From the NCBI RefSeq assembly GCF_002394865.1, contig NZ_DGUZ01000007.1, positions 1 through 64,000 of the forward strand: a stretch of DNA of 64,000 nucleotides, given 5' to 3'. How positions within the stretch are numbered: the first letter of the stretch is position 1; each line of letters begins with the position of its first letter. The stretch is from Fibrobacter sp. UBA4297 (GTDB taxonomy: Bacteria > Fibrobacterota > Fibrobacteria > Fibrobacterales > Fibrobacteraceae). Shown here piece by piece: positions 9,312 to 16,696 of the stretch. Made by a program: the position numbers and the translations under genes. The notes under the pieces are model-generated. The model saw nothing but the letters and a program-made list of their open reading frames with translations. It was not told the DNA's origin and did no database searches.

Positions 9312-9350
9312 AAAAAATGTCCGCCATCTTCGAGATGCGCGGACTTTTTT
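9312..9350 (+). terminator. Intrinsic terminator after the FN3 lipoprotein
   Basis: GTCCG(c)CATCT-tcg-AGATG(cg)CGGAC stem flanked by A6 on the left and T6 on the right, so it could act in both directions. Confidence 0.75.
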
Positions 9351-9370
9351 CTTGTCATACATGCTAAGCT

Positions 9371-9405
9371 GTCATCCCGGACTCCGTTCCGAGAGGGCAT
9401 CTCCG
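9371..9405. repeat. Dispersed GTCATCCCGGACTCCG-type repeat
   Basis: GTCATCCCGGACTCCGTTCC and following bases. A related sequence in the opposite orientation (GATGCCGGAACGGAGTCCGG) is embedded in the coding region at 28061. Confidence 0.55.
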
Positions 9406-9411
9406 AATAAG

Positions 9412-9783
9412 TTATTTTAAAAACGCAAAGAAAACAGCCGCGATAATGAGCAAAAACGCGACGATGTGATTCCACTGGAGCGTTTCTGTATGGAATACCG
9501 TGACCGCAATCGTTGTGAACACCGTAAGCGAAATCGCTTCCTGGATGATTTTCAGCTGCATCAGGCTGAAGGGCCCGCCGTTGATGCGGCTCCCGATGTT
9601 GTTCGCGGGAATCATGAAACTGTACTCTAGGAGCGCGATGCCCCACGAGGCGAGAATCACGAGAATCAGCGGCCAGTCGGTGCTGATGTGCATTTCTTTG
9701 AGCTTGAGGTTGCCGTACCAAGCGAACGTCATAAAGATATTGGAACAGCAGAGAAGAAGAATTGTAAAAATACCAGCTTTCAT
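9412..9783 (-). CDS. DUF486/DMT-type small membrane protein
   Basis: 123-aa integral membrane protein with four predicted hydrophobic segments (about 3-22, 36-54, 72-96 and 102-121). WYGNLK near residue 22, IALLEYSFMIPANNIGSR in the middle and QLKIIQEAISL are characteristic of the DUF486 family, distantly related to drug/metabolite transporters. The substrate is unknown. It is the last of two minus-strand genes; an oligo-repeat array separates it from the DUF4416 gene. Confidence 0.8.
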   Translation of the reverse strand: MKAGIFTILLLCCSNIFMTFAWYGNLKLKEMHISTDWPLILVILASWGIALLEYSFMIPANNIGSRINGGPFSLMQLKIIQEAISLTVFTTIAVTVFHTETLQWNHIVAFLLIIAAVFFAFLK

Positions 9784-9818
9784 TTTTAGGTTATAGGGGT
9801 TAGGTAATAGGTTTTAGG
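9784..9818. repeat. Degenerate TAGGTTA/TTAGGT short repeat array
   Basis: TTTAGGTTATAGGGGTTAGG and following bases: imperfect 7-8-base units of the TTAGGTAATAGG type, immediately upstream of the DUF486 gene. One of several locus-specific short arrays in this window. Confidence 0.5.
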
Positions 9819-9832
9819 CTCGGTCGCCGGAA

Positions 9833-10408
9833 TTAATCTCGCTTTTTGTTTATTCTTTGACTATACGGTTTTCCCGTCGTCATTTGGTAGGCGAGGCGCT
9901 TGCGCACCTCTTCGAGATACTTGATGTAATTTTCACTCTGGTAGTCGCGATACGTCCAGTCAAAAGCGTGGAAATGCCCATCCTGGAAGTATAACGTTGG
10001 CTCCACGAAAATCCCGCGCTGCATATAAACGCGCTGGCGCTGGTCCTTGGTCGTTGCCAAAAAGAACTGCCCAAGCGTCATGTAGCCCGGATCGAGATTT
10101 ACAGGGCGCAGCCCCGGAGTCCCGTTTTCCTTTGCAATTTCGAGTTCAATATCGTTTGTCCAAAGCTTGATGTCGACAATCGTTTCGCGGTCCACGAGAT
10201 TCTCGTAGCTAAAGAACGCGCGTACCGGTGCTTCGCCAATTTCTTCTTTGTAGTAGTTGGTGAACGTGAACGGGAACGGTTTCAGGTTCAGGTCTTCTTC
10301 GCCGAAACGCGACTTGAGCACTCCGCGGACCGCCTCTACGGACTTGGCATCTTTGGCAAGAATGCCGACGATGATTTTCACTTTGGCAGGAGTTCTGATT
10401 TCACCCAT
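9833..10408 (-). CDS. DUF4416 family protein
   Basis: 191 aa, presumably cytoplasmic. The conserved features I recognise are the N-terminal PAKVKIIVGILAKD, the central NLDPGYMTLGQFFLATTKD, and FVEPTLYFQDGHFHAFDWTYRDYQ towards the end. The biochemical function of the family is not established to my knowledge. It is divergent from the glutaminyl-cyclase-like gene, with 52 bases between starts. Confidence 0.8.
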   Translation of the reverse strand: MGEIRTPAKVKIIVGILAKDAKSVEAVRGVLKSRFGEEDLNLKPFPFTFTNYYKEEIGEAPVRAFFSYENLVDRETIVDIKLWTNDIELEIAKENGTPGLRPVNLDPGYMTLGQFFLATTKDQRQRVYMQRGIFVEPTLYFQDGHFHAFDWTYRDYQSENYIKYLEEVRKRLAYQMTTGKPYSQRINKKRD

Positions 10409-10460
10409 GCGCCCAAATTTAGTAAAAGCTGTGTGACTTGATTTTTGTATTTTTTGAAAT

Positions 10461-11198
10461 ATGAAATTTTCCGCTCTCTTGCTTTTCGCTTTTGTTCTCT
10501 CGTCTGCTTACGCCGAAGCTCCTCGCGTTGAGCCTACGATTCTCGATTCTGTTCCGCACGAACAGTCGCATTTTACGCAGGGACTCTCGTTTGACGGCAA
10601 GGACATGATTGAAACGACAGGGCTGTACGGAAAATCTGGACTGTACCGCCGCACGCTCGACGGAAAAATTTTGGATTCTGCCCGCATCGAGGAACGCTAT
10701 TTTGGCGAAGGTTCCGTAGTGCTTGGCGATGAAGTTTATTACCTCACTTGGAAATCGCATAAGGCCTTTATCTACTCGCGCAAGCCGTTTAAAAAGAAGG
10801 GTGAGTTCCGCATCCCGACCGAAGGTTGGGGGCTTACGCTTTGGCGTGACCAACTCTTGATGAGTAATGGCTCCGATGAACTTTTGCAAATTGCGCCGGG
10901 CGGCTTTGCGGTGTCGGGAATCATTAAAGTGACTGATGGTCGCTATTCCATAAAACTACTGAACGAACTAGAAGTTGTCGGAAATGTTTTATACGCAAAT
11001 ATCTGGCAGACGGATTTGATTGCCGAAATTGAACTCCCTAGCGGGAAGGTGCTGCGCTATATCGACTTTGCAAAAAAAGCGGGGGAGATTCGCGACCGAT
11101 TCCCCGGTGTCGATGTTTTGAATGGCATCGCCTACGATGGCAAGAACTTCTGGATTACCGGCAAACTCTGGCCGCAAATCTATAAAGTCAAGTTTTAA
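10461..11198 (+). CDS. Glutaminyl-peptide cyclotransferase-like secreted protein
   Basis: 245 aa with an 18-residue signal peptide (ending SSAYA). It matches the plant/bacterial-type glutaminyl cyclase family (beta-propeller, unrelated to the zinc enzymes): HFTQGLSFDGKDMIETTGLYGKS near residues 36-58, GEGSVVLGDEVYYLTWKSH near 85-103, and a C-terminal DVLNGIAYD(G)KNFWITGKLWPQIYKV. Members convert N-terminal Gln of peptides to pyroglutamate, probably in the periplasm. No Shine-Dalgarno is obvious before the ATG; the upstream 52 bp are AT-rich. It converges on the GAF-HlyD gene with 3 bases between stops. Confidence 0.85.
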   Translation: MKFSALLLFAFVLSSAYAEAPRVEPTILDSVPHEQSHFTQGLSFDGKDMIETTGLYGKSGLYRRTLDGKILDSARIEERYFGEGSVVLGDEVYYLTWKSHKAFIYSRKPFKKKGEFRIPTEGWGLTLWRDQLLMSNGSDELLQIAPGGFAVSGIIKVTDGRYSIKLLNELEVVGNVLYANIWQTDLIAEIELPSGKVLRYIDFAKKAGEIRDRFPGVDVLNGIAYDGKNFWITGKLWPQIYKVKF

Positions 11199-11201
11199 AG
11201 G

Positions 11202-12641
11202 TTACCACCAAAGTTTGAGTCTCAGGTAATCGATGGCCTGGTGCGAGAGAATCCACCAGAGCGTCTTTTGTCCTGCGAAAATTTTTGCAATGCCAGTCAT
11301 GCCAGGACGGAACCAACCTGGAACTTTGTATACAAATTCTCCGCGAACGGGGAAGGTGTTTTCTTGGTCCTTGACTGTGGCGGTTGGGCTTATGCGTTCC
11401 GTCTTGAATCGGTAAACGTAATCGGGACGGCTCTTGATGGCGAGCAGTCCTTCACCGTCTTGTGGAATGTTCCCAATTTCGAGTTCACTGACATCCACTT
11501 CGACGTAAATGTTCTCGATGGATGCCATTTGGAAAAGTTCTGCACCTTGATTGACCGGAGCCCCGATTTTCTTTTGCAAGTCACCTTCGACAATGATGGC
11601 GCTATCGGCGGTGGCGCGAATTACGGCCTTGGAGAGCTTGTAACGTACAATTTTTAGCTTTGCAAGCGTCTGAGCGAGTTTTGCCTGCTGGATTCGCATC
11701 TCGGCGAGTTCTCGGCTGGCCTGCGCTTTTTGAATCTCTCGGCGATTGTCCTGTTCTTGGGCTAGCAAATCCGCTTCTTCGAGCTTCAGCTCTTCTTGAT
11801 CAAGGCGGAGAATCTCTTGCCCTTTGTACACGACATCGCCTGGCTTTACATAGACACTGTCGATATAACCATCGAACGGGGCCGTTAAATAAATAATCTT
11901 GTCGGTCTTTAAAATGGCGGGGGAGCTTACCTTATATTCTAGCGGGTACAAAGTTGCGAAAAGGACAAACGCAATCCCTACTATCGTAAAGAACTTGGCC
12001 CAGGTGTGTTCGTAACCTAAAAGCTTGCCTAGCCCTTTGCGTATGCTACGGGCTATCCTTGCGCCAAACCAGCTACTTTTTTGGTATAGCTCTAAAAGTC
12101 GTGCGCTGCAGAGGTTCGAGGCCAGGTGGATTTGTGTTGCTTCTTCGTCGCTAAAGGCTAATCCTTTGCGTTCACAGGTGATAATCCCGATGATGTCGTC
12201 GCCGTGACGAACCGGTACAGAAAGCATATAGCGTGCGTTGTATGTTTGGCTGTATGCTTCGTGCATGCGCGTTGCAAGCAGGTTGTTTTCGGGTGGCGGG
12301 TAGAGAATCGATGCGTCTTGTTCGTATGCCTCTTCCATGGCGCCTTCGAGATCTCGTACAATTTGCATCTTTTTTTCGAAATGGTCCGTGTGGCTTATGG
12401 CCTTGAGCTGGATGTAGTCGTGCTTGAGCCATCCAAAGCTTACGCGTTCGGCGTGATGACGGTCTGCAATTTCGCTTACGAGAGTGAGGGCTGCTTGTTT
12501 GAATTTTTCTTTTTCGAGAACTTTTTGGACGATGTCGAAAACAGTTGTCAATTGGCCAATTTTTGCATTGGTCTTTTTCAAGGCGCTCTGCAACGCCTTC
12601 ACCATATCGTTTGGGTCCAATTTAATTTGAGCGCTAGTCAC
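11202..12641 (-). CDS. GAF-domain HlyD-family membrane adaptor
   Basis: 479 aa. Residues about 40-190 look like a GAF sensor domain (ALTLVSEIADRHHAERVSFGWL, later MLSVPVRHGDDIIGIITCERK). A single transmembrane helix lies near 220-238 (FFTIVGIAFVLFATLYPL). The rest is a HlyD-type adaptor: barrel-sandwich halves around LTAPFDGYIDSVYVKPGDVVYKGQ, a coiled-coil hairpin (EEADLLAQEQDNRREIQKAQ...) and the second lipoyl half (ADSAIIVEGDLQKKIGAPVNQG). A cytoplasmic GAF domain would link an internal signal to the adaptor. The GTG start overlaps the TolC-like stop by 8 bases, with AAGGA upstream. Such GAF-HlyD proteins occur near M50-HlyD proteins in other bacteria (from memory), and one lies at 50.8 kb here. 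Confidence 0.85.
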   Translation of the reverse strand: MTSAQIKLDPNDMVKALQSALKKTNAKIGQLTTVFDIVQKVLEKEKFKQAALTLVSEIADRHHAERVSFGWLKHDYIQLKAISHTDHFEKKMQIVRDLEGAMEEAYEQDASILYPPPENNLLATRMHEAYSQTYNARYMLSVPVRHGDDIIGIITCERKGLAFSDEEATQIHLASNLCSARLLELYQKSSWFGARIARSIRKGLGKLLGYEHTWAKFFTIVGIAFVLFATLYPLEYKVSSPAILKTDKIIYLTAPFDGYIDSVYVKPGDVVYKGQEILRLDQEELKLEEADLLAQEQDNRREIQKAQASRELAEMRIQQAKLAQTLAKLKIVRYKLSKAVIRATADSAIIVEGDLQKKIGAPVNQGAELFQMASIENIYVEVDVSELEIGNIPQDGEGLLAIKSRPDYVYRFKTERISPTATVKDQENTFPVRGEFVYKVPGWFRPGMTGIAKIFAGQKTLWWILSHQAIDYLRLKLWW

Positions 12642-14115
12642 AGAGCAAATCCTTGCGGAGTATAATCTTTCCGTCTTCCCAAGATTCTAGGCCGTTTTGC
12701 AGTAGCAGTTTACCGGTGGCGCGTACTAGGCGAATGTCGATAATCCTGAGCTGCTTCATACATTCCAAATGGCGCTGTTGTGCTTGACGTAAATCGTCTT
12801 CCATGTCGAAAATCAGGTGGTAATTGCTCTTGCCAAGTTCCATTTTCTTGAACTCTTCTTGGAGCTCATTTTCGTGATAGGCTACAGCCGTTTTGCTCAG
12901 CATCCATTGATTGCGGAGCTCCTTGGCCCTTTGCTGTAAAATGCGGTATTCTTCGTAAAGCTTGCCCTGGATCAATGCGAGCCTTGTGCGTGCCGAACGG
13001 ATACTTGCCTTTTCGGCTGCAATCTGGTGACGCTCTTCTAGGTTTGCAAATAAAGGAATATCTATTTCAATGCCGTAGCCAAGAACGCTTTGCCGTTGTG
13101 ACTTGCTCTTGAATTTTTTCAGGGCGTGGTCGGCATTTTTGTCGCGGCCTCGTATACCATAGTTCCCGATAACATCGACAGACGGCAAAAACTTATTCTT
13201 GCTTTTGCTCAAACTCACGTTGCGGAGCTCGACTTCGGTGCTTTGCGCCAAGTAAGCGGGATGTAAAATGCTGATGGAATCCAAGAACGTAAGGGAATCG
13301 AGGATGGCTATAGAATCGAGTTCCGTGTTGGGCTTGATTGCAATTGGGCGGGCGTCACGGACGAGTTCTTGCGAAGAGAGAATGAGCAAGAGCGTGAGAC
13401 GCGCATTGCGGAGATTGTCCATCGCCTCTAAACGGGCTGCTTCGCGGTCCGAAAATTCGGCGACAGCTTTTTGGTAATCGAGCTGCGAAAGCATTCCGAG
13501 TTCATGACGTTTGCGGGCGTCTTCGACAATTTTACTTGCGACCGAAGCCGATTTTTCAGCGAAAATAAGAGTTTGTTGCGAATAGTAGTAGTTCCAGTAA
13601 GCTTCACAGTAGTTTTCGAGTACTTCGCTAAGCGCTTCGCGATACTTTTGGTAGGCCTGTTCCCTTTGAAGCTTTGCCGTGCGCTGGTTACTCATGGATG
13701 CAAAAAATAACGGTCCCTCTTTAAGCAAATGCTGGCGGAGTTCTCCGCCAAAATAAAGTTCCGAAGTGTATTCGCTGTGCGTGTAACTCGTCTGGTTAAA
13801 ACCGATGTTGTATTCGGTTCCGGTTGGGGCTTTGCCTTGAACGCCAACCTTGTATTCGTTGCGGGTTTCGGAAAATAGCGTGTTGGGGGCGTCGCCTCGT
13901 TCTTTGAACGCACGTGCGGTCAAGTGTGGCTCGAATTCGCCATAGGTGCCGCTTGCAGCTTCGCTTTGTGCAATCCAATTGTATTTGGCTTCTTGAATAT
14001 CAATGTTGTTCTCGATGATGATATCGATAGCCTTGTAAAAATCGATAAAAAGCGAATCTTGTGCATACGAAAGAACCGCTAAAAAAAACAAGGCTATTAT
14101 ATTTTGCCTAATCAT
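12634..14115 (-). CDS. TolC-family outer-membrane efflux/secretion channel
   Basis: 493 aa with a signal peptide (AVLSYA-QD). Two long helical repeats interrupted by beta-strand segments match the outer membrane efflux protein family: FYKAIDIIIENNIDIQEAKYNW at the N-terminus, then coiled-coil-rich ENYCEAYWNYYYSQQTLIFAEKSA, and the second repeat near residues 270-480 with VDVIGNYGIRG and LRQAQQRHLECMKQLRIIDIRL. It should form the trimeric outer-membrane tunnel used by type I secretion or efflux pumps. It overlaps the preceding HlyD gene by ATGA and the following GAF-HlyD gene by 8 bases, so the three are translationally coupled. No inner-membrane ABC or RND component is present in the cluster. 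Confidence 0.88.
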   Translation of the reverse strand: MIRQNIIALFFLAVLSYAQDSLFIDFYKAIDIIIENNIDIQEAKYNWIAQSEAASGTYGEFEPHLTARAFKERGDAPNTLFSETRNEYKVGVQGKAPTGTEYNIGFNQTSYTHSEYTSELYFGGELRQHLLKEGPLFFASMSNQRTAKLQREQAYQKYREALSEVLENYCEAYWNYYYSQQTLIFAEKSASVASKIVEDARKRHELGMLSQLDYQKAVAEFSDREAARLEAMDNLRNARLTLLLILSSQELVRDARPIAIKPNTELDSIAILDSLTFLDSISILHPAYLAQSTEVELRNVSLSKSKNKFLPSVDVIGNYGIRGRDKNADHALKKFKSKSQRQSVLGYGIEIDIPLFANLEERHQIAAEKASIRSARTRLALIQGKLYEEYRILQQRAKELRNQWMLSKTAVAYHENELQEEFKKMELGKSNYHLIFDMEDDLRQAQQRHLECMKQLRIIDIRLVRATGKLLLQNGLESWEDGKIILRKDLLCD

Positions 14116-14900
14116 TTGACAAAAATCTTTCCTGTAACGCCCGGTTCTACGGACTTGTCAGAATTGTCAAAAACAACCTTGATGGTTCGCAAAAGGCTTG
14201 CTTTATCAACAACGGGGGAGATAAATTCGATTTTGCCTTTCTTGTTGCGAATCTTGCCGCTGTTGAGCTGCAGACTTACATCTTGCCCGACCTTGAGCGA
14301 ACTGGCCTTGCTTACAATGATGTAGGCTGTCATGCGGCAGGTGCGCACATCGGCTATCTCGATGATAGGCTCCAGCGCTTCGACACTTTCGCTTGGATTC
14401 TTAGAAATGGCTACAATTTCGCCATCAAAGGGCGCTATAAGGTATTGCTTTTGCAACTGTGCGCGTGCCATGCTGTATTCGAGAGAATCCTTCGCTTTGG
14501 CAATCCTTGCGGCTTCCCATTCGGCTTTTGTGACCTTGTAGTTCATCTCTTTTTCCCAGACCTGTTCGGCGCTGATAGAAGTAGATGTCTCAAAAAGCTT
14601 TTTGGTGACCTGCATATCCTTTTCGTAGGTGTCCATCTTTGCTTTGGCGGACGCTACGTTGGAATTGTCTTCTGCCGCAATTTTCGTGATGCTTACGCGT
14701 AATTCCTCTTCGGTTTTTACGAGGTTCATCAACGTGTCGCCCTTGTGGACAATTGCGCCTTCTTTTACCCAAATACTGTCGACTTTACCGGATACGGTGA
14801 ATCCGATTTTTGCCTGGGCGATGGGCTCTGTTACGCCATCGAATGTTGCTGCGTGAACTGCAATTGCTAACGAAATGATTGTTGAAAATTTACGGATCAT
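14112..14900 (-). CDS. HlyD/RND-type periplasmic adaptor
   Basis: 262 aa with a signal peptide (AIAVHA). Short membrane-fusion protein: first lipoyl half IAQAKIGFTVSGKVDSIWVKEGAIVHKGDTL (about 28-58), a helical hairpin (about 65-150), second lipoyl half LIAPFDGEIVAISKNPSESV (about 155-175) and a beta-barrel with a C-terminal PGVTGKIFVK. It would bridge an inner-membrane partner to the TolC-like channel. The start lies 13 bases after the lipoprotein stop and the stop overlaps the TolC start, so it is operon-encoded. Confidence 0.85.
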   Translation of the reverse strand: MIRKFSTIISLAIAVHAATFDGVTEPIAQAKIGFTVSGKVDSIWVKEGAIVHKGDTLMNLVKTEEELRVSITKIAAEDNSNVASAKAKMDTYEKDMQVTKKLFETSTSISAEQVWEKEMNYKVTKAEWEAARIAKAKDSLEYSMARAQLQKQYLIAPFDGEIVAISKNPSESVEALEPIIEIADVRTCRMTAYIIVSKASSLKVGQDVSLQLNSGKIRNKKGKIEFISPVVDKASLLRTIKVVFDNSDKSVEPGVTGKIFVK

Positions 14901-14913
14901 TTTGCGCTATATG

Positions 14914-16371
14914 TTATTTGGCAGAAGAACTGGAAACTGCGGTGCTTGAAGAAGATGCTGCGCTAGACGATGATGTTGGCGGTACCTTGAGTTCTGTGCG
15001 GAGCGTAAAGCCTTTAAGGTACATCTCGTTCTTGGCGTAAACGGTCACGTTCATGCCTACAGAGTCGCCCTGGACTCGGGAATCGAGAATCTTTTCTAAC
15101 ATCTGGACGAACAACGTATCTTGCTTAATCCAGGATTTTGCGTTGGCATAGTAGCCGTTTGCGTAAATGGAACGGGCCATTCCGTTGACATAACTCCATT
15201 GGATACGTTCTGTATTTTCGTCGAGTTTTTCGCTGAACTTTACCCAGATGGTATCTTTTGTCCCGAACGTAGACTTGAAATTTTTGTTGCTCGGCCATGC
15301 GTTGCTTGTAACCGCGTACAATCCACGATCGGTTGTGAATGCGGAATCGCCAGCAAGTTCAAGAGCTATGCGGTTTCCGGACTTTTTCTTGTAAGCCGTT
15401 ATGTTGACGAGAATCTTTGTCTCGGCAGGGAAGGCGAGGTCGTGCTTTAAAAACAGCGTGTCGCCAGAAAGAGTTGGCTTTACATAGAATGTTGCTGTGT
15501 CCGCCTTTACAGATACGGATAAATTTTTATCGGTAATGCTTTCGCTGAAAACATAGTAAGGCGTTGCCAATGTAGAAATCCCGTTATAGCCGTTCATGTT
15601 GATGTCCATGACGTTGGATGCCTTAATCGGGGTCTTTGGCTTGATTATTGTGTCTTGATTGAGAATGTATCGGCCTAAGTCAATTTCAAAATTAGATTTA
15701 AGTTTGGGTAGAACAATATCGTTTGCGGTGTAGCGTAAGTTATTATGGGTATAAGGGCTTACTTGTAGAATAAAACCGGTATCGGCAGGAATCTTTTTAA
15801 ACGTAAATTTTCCGGTGGAATCGGTTTTTGAAGAGAAACTTTCGGGGAAAATGTTGATAAAATCAGCATTCTGGTGAATTATGTTCAATTTGGCGCCAGA
15901 AACCGGTATTTTTTTGTCTGCATCTTCGTCGTAGATGTACAATTCACCCTTGAACGAGGCATTTATCGGCGACAGGCGCACGATAGACGAATTGCCGGCG
16001 ACAACCCCTTCCATGTGCGAGGATTCGCTTGTAGAGGTTATGCTTACCGATTTGGGAGAATAGTAAAGCGTGTCTTTTCCGGATATTTTTTTGTAGCTGA
16101 ATGTGAATGAACGAGTGCCGTAGGGGAGCTCTTCAATATAAAAATAGCCGTTCTTATCGGTCTCCGTTTCGGTGATATTGCCGGATGCGTCTTGGTATGT
16201 TATAGTAGCCTTGTTGAGACCCTTGTTGTCTGTAGCATCAACGACAGAGCCCGAAAAATCCCATTTAGAATAAGCGCTATCTGTAGAATCGGTTACAGAA
16301 CATCCTAAAATAACGCAGGACGAGAAGAATAAGAATAAATGGTTGTTGATGAATGAACGAGATATGCTCAT
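14914..16371 (-). CDS. Lipoprotein with carboxypeptidase-regulatory-like and Ig-like domains
   Basis: First gene of the adaptor/channel operon; 485 aa from the ATG at 16371, which is 6 bases after GGAGG (ATG 16374 is only 3 away). The lipobox is VILGC. Two carboxypeptidase-regulatory-like beta domains follow (FSGSVVDATDNKGLNKATITYQ and GELYIYDEDADKKIPVSGAKL), then bacterial Ig-like segments, then a Ser/Ala tail rich in SSS. Its function is unknown; being first in the operon it may be a surface accessory of the secretion channel. A well-formed promoter with TTGACA and TATTTT lies 40-65 bases upstream. Confidence 0.7.
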   Translation of the reverse strand: MSISRSFINNHLFLFFSSCVILGCSVTDSTDSAYSKWDFSGSVVDATDNKGLNKATITYQDASGNITETETDKNGYFYIEELPYGTRSFTFSYKKISGKDTLYYSPKSVSITSTSESSHMEGVVAGNSSIVRLSPINASFKGELYIYDEDADKKIPVSGAKLNIIHQNADFINIFPESFSSKTDSTGKFTFKKIPADTGFILQVSPYTHNNLRYTANDIVLPKLKSNFEIDLGRYILNQDTIIKPKTPIKASNVMDINMNGYNGISTLATPYYVFSESITDKNLSVSVKADTATFYVKPTLSGDTLFLKHDLAFPAETKILVNITAYKKKSGNRIALELAGDSAFTTDRGLYAVTSNAWPSNKNFKSTFGTKDTIWVKFSEKLDENTERIQWSYVNGMARSIYANGYYANAKSWIKQDTLFVQMLEKILDSRVQGDSVGMNVTVYAKNEMYLKGFTLRTELKVPPTSSSSAASSSSTAVSSSSAK

Positions 16372-16409
16372 CATGTACCTCCACGGCTATTTTATCCCAA
16401 AACGGAGCC

Positions 16410-16438
16410 AAAATAGAATTGGATTAATCACTTGTCAA
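16410..16438 (-). promoter_or_regulatory. Sigma70-type promoter of the lipoprotein-HlyD-TolC-GAF/HlyD operon
   Basis: On the minus strand TTGACA (16438-16433), 17-bp spacer, TATTTT (16415-16410). About 75 bp around it, including the spacer and an upstream CTTTTTTCTTACCG block (about 16452-16465), match the promoter at 27027-27055. Confidence 0.8.
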
Positions 16439-16527
16439 GGATATTTTGTGCGGTAAGAAAAAAGTAAAGTAATGCGGGGTTTGGTGAAATCTGTTATTTG
16501 TCATTTTTGCTGATTGTACGCAATAAT

Positions 16528-16572
16528 GTCATCTTGAGTGTAGCCCGCAAGGGCGAAATCGAAAGATCTCGG
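16528..16572. repeat. Dispersed GTCATCTTGAG-type repeat
   Basis: GTCATCTTGAGTGTAGCCCG, a small GCCC-gcaa-GGGC hairpin, and CGAAAGATCTCGG. Same class as the copies at 2013, 9371 and 61288. Confidence 0.55.
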
Positions 16573-16582
16573 ATGATGCAAA

Positions 16583-16608
16583 AAAATGAGGCCTATGGGC
16601 CTCATTTT
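16583..16608 (-). terminator. Intrinsic terminator of the 16.7-26.9 kb surface-gene cluster
   Basis: Eleven-pair stem AAAATGAGGCC/GGCCTCATTTT with loop TATG; the minus-strand transcript ends in a U6 run. It separates this cluster from the next promoter. Confidence 0.8.
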
Positions 16609-16633
16609 GTGCGGTGATAGTAGTATAAAAGGG

Positions 16634-16696
16634 TTATTCGTTTGAATTGGATTTGACTTCGGTCCACTTGGCGTTGTTGCCGATGTTTCTAATCAA
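16634..16696 (-). pseudogene. Out-of-frame 3' remnant of a sulfatase-modifying-factor-like paralogue
   Basis: Reading the minus strand in a shifted frame gives LIRNIGNNAKWTEVKSNSNE and a TAA stop. This matches the C-terminus of the intact 23.2-kb paralogue (LIRNIGNDAKWENIESGTK) and repeats the LIRNIGNNA already encoded about 60 bases earlier in the 16.7-kb gene. It is therefore a leftover second copy of the gene end, overlapping the last codons of the intact gene. Confidence 0.75.
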
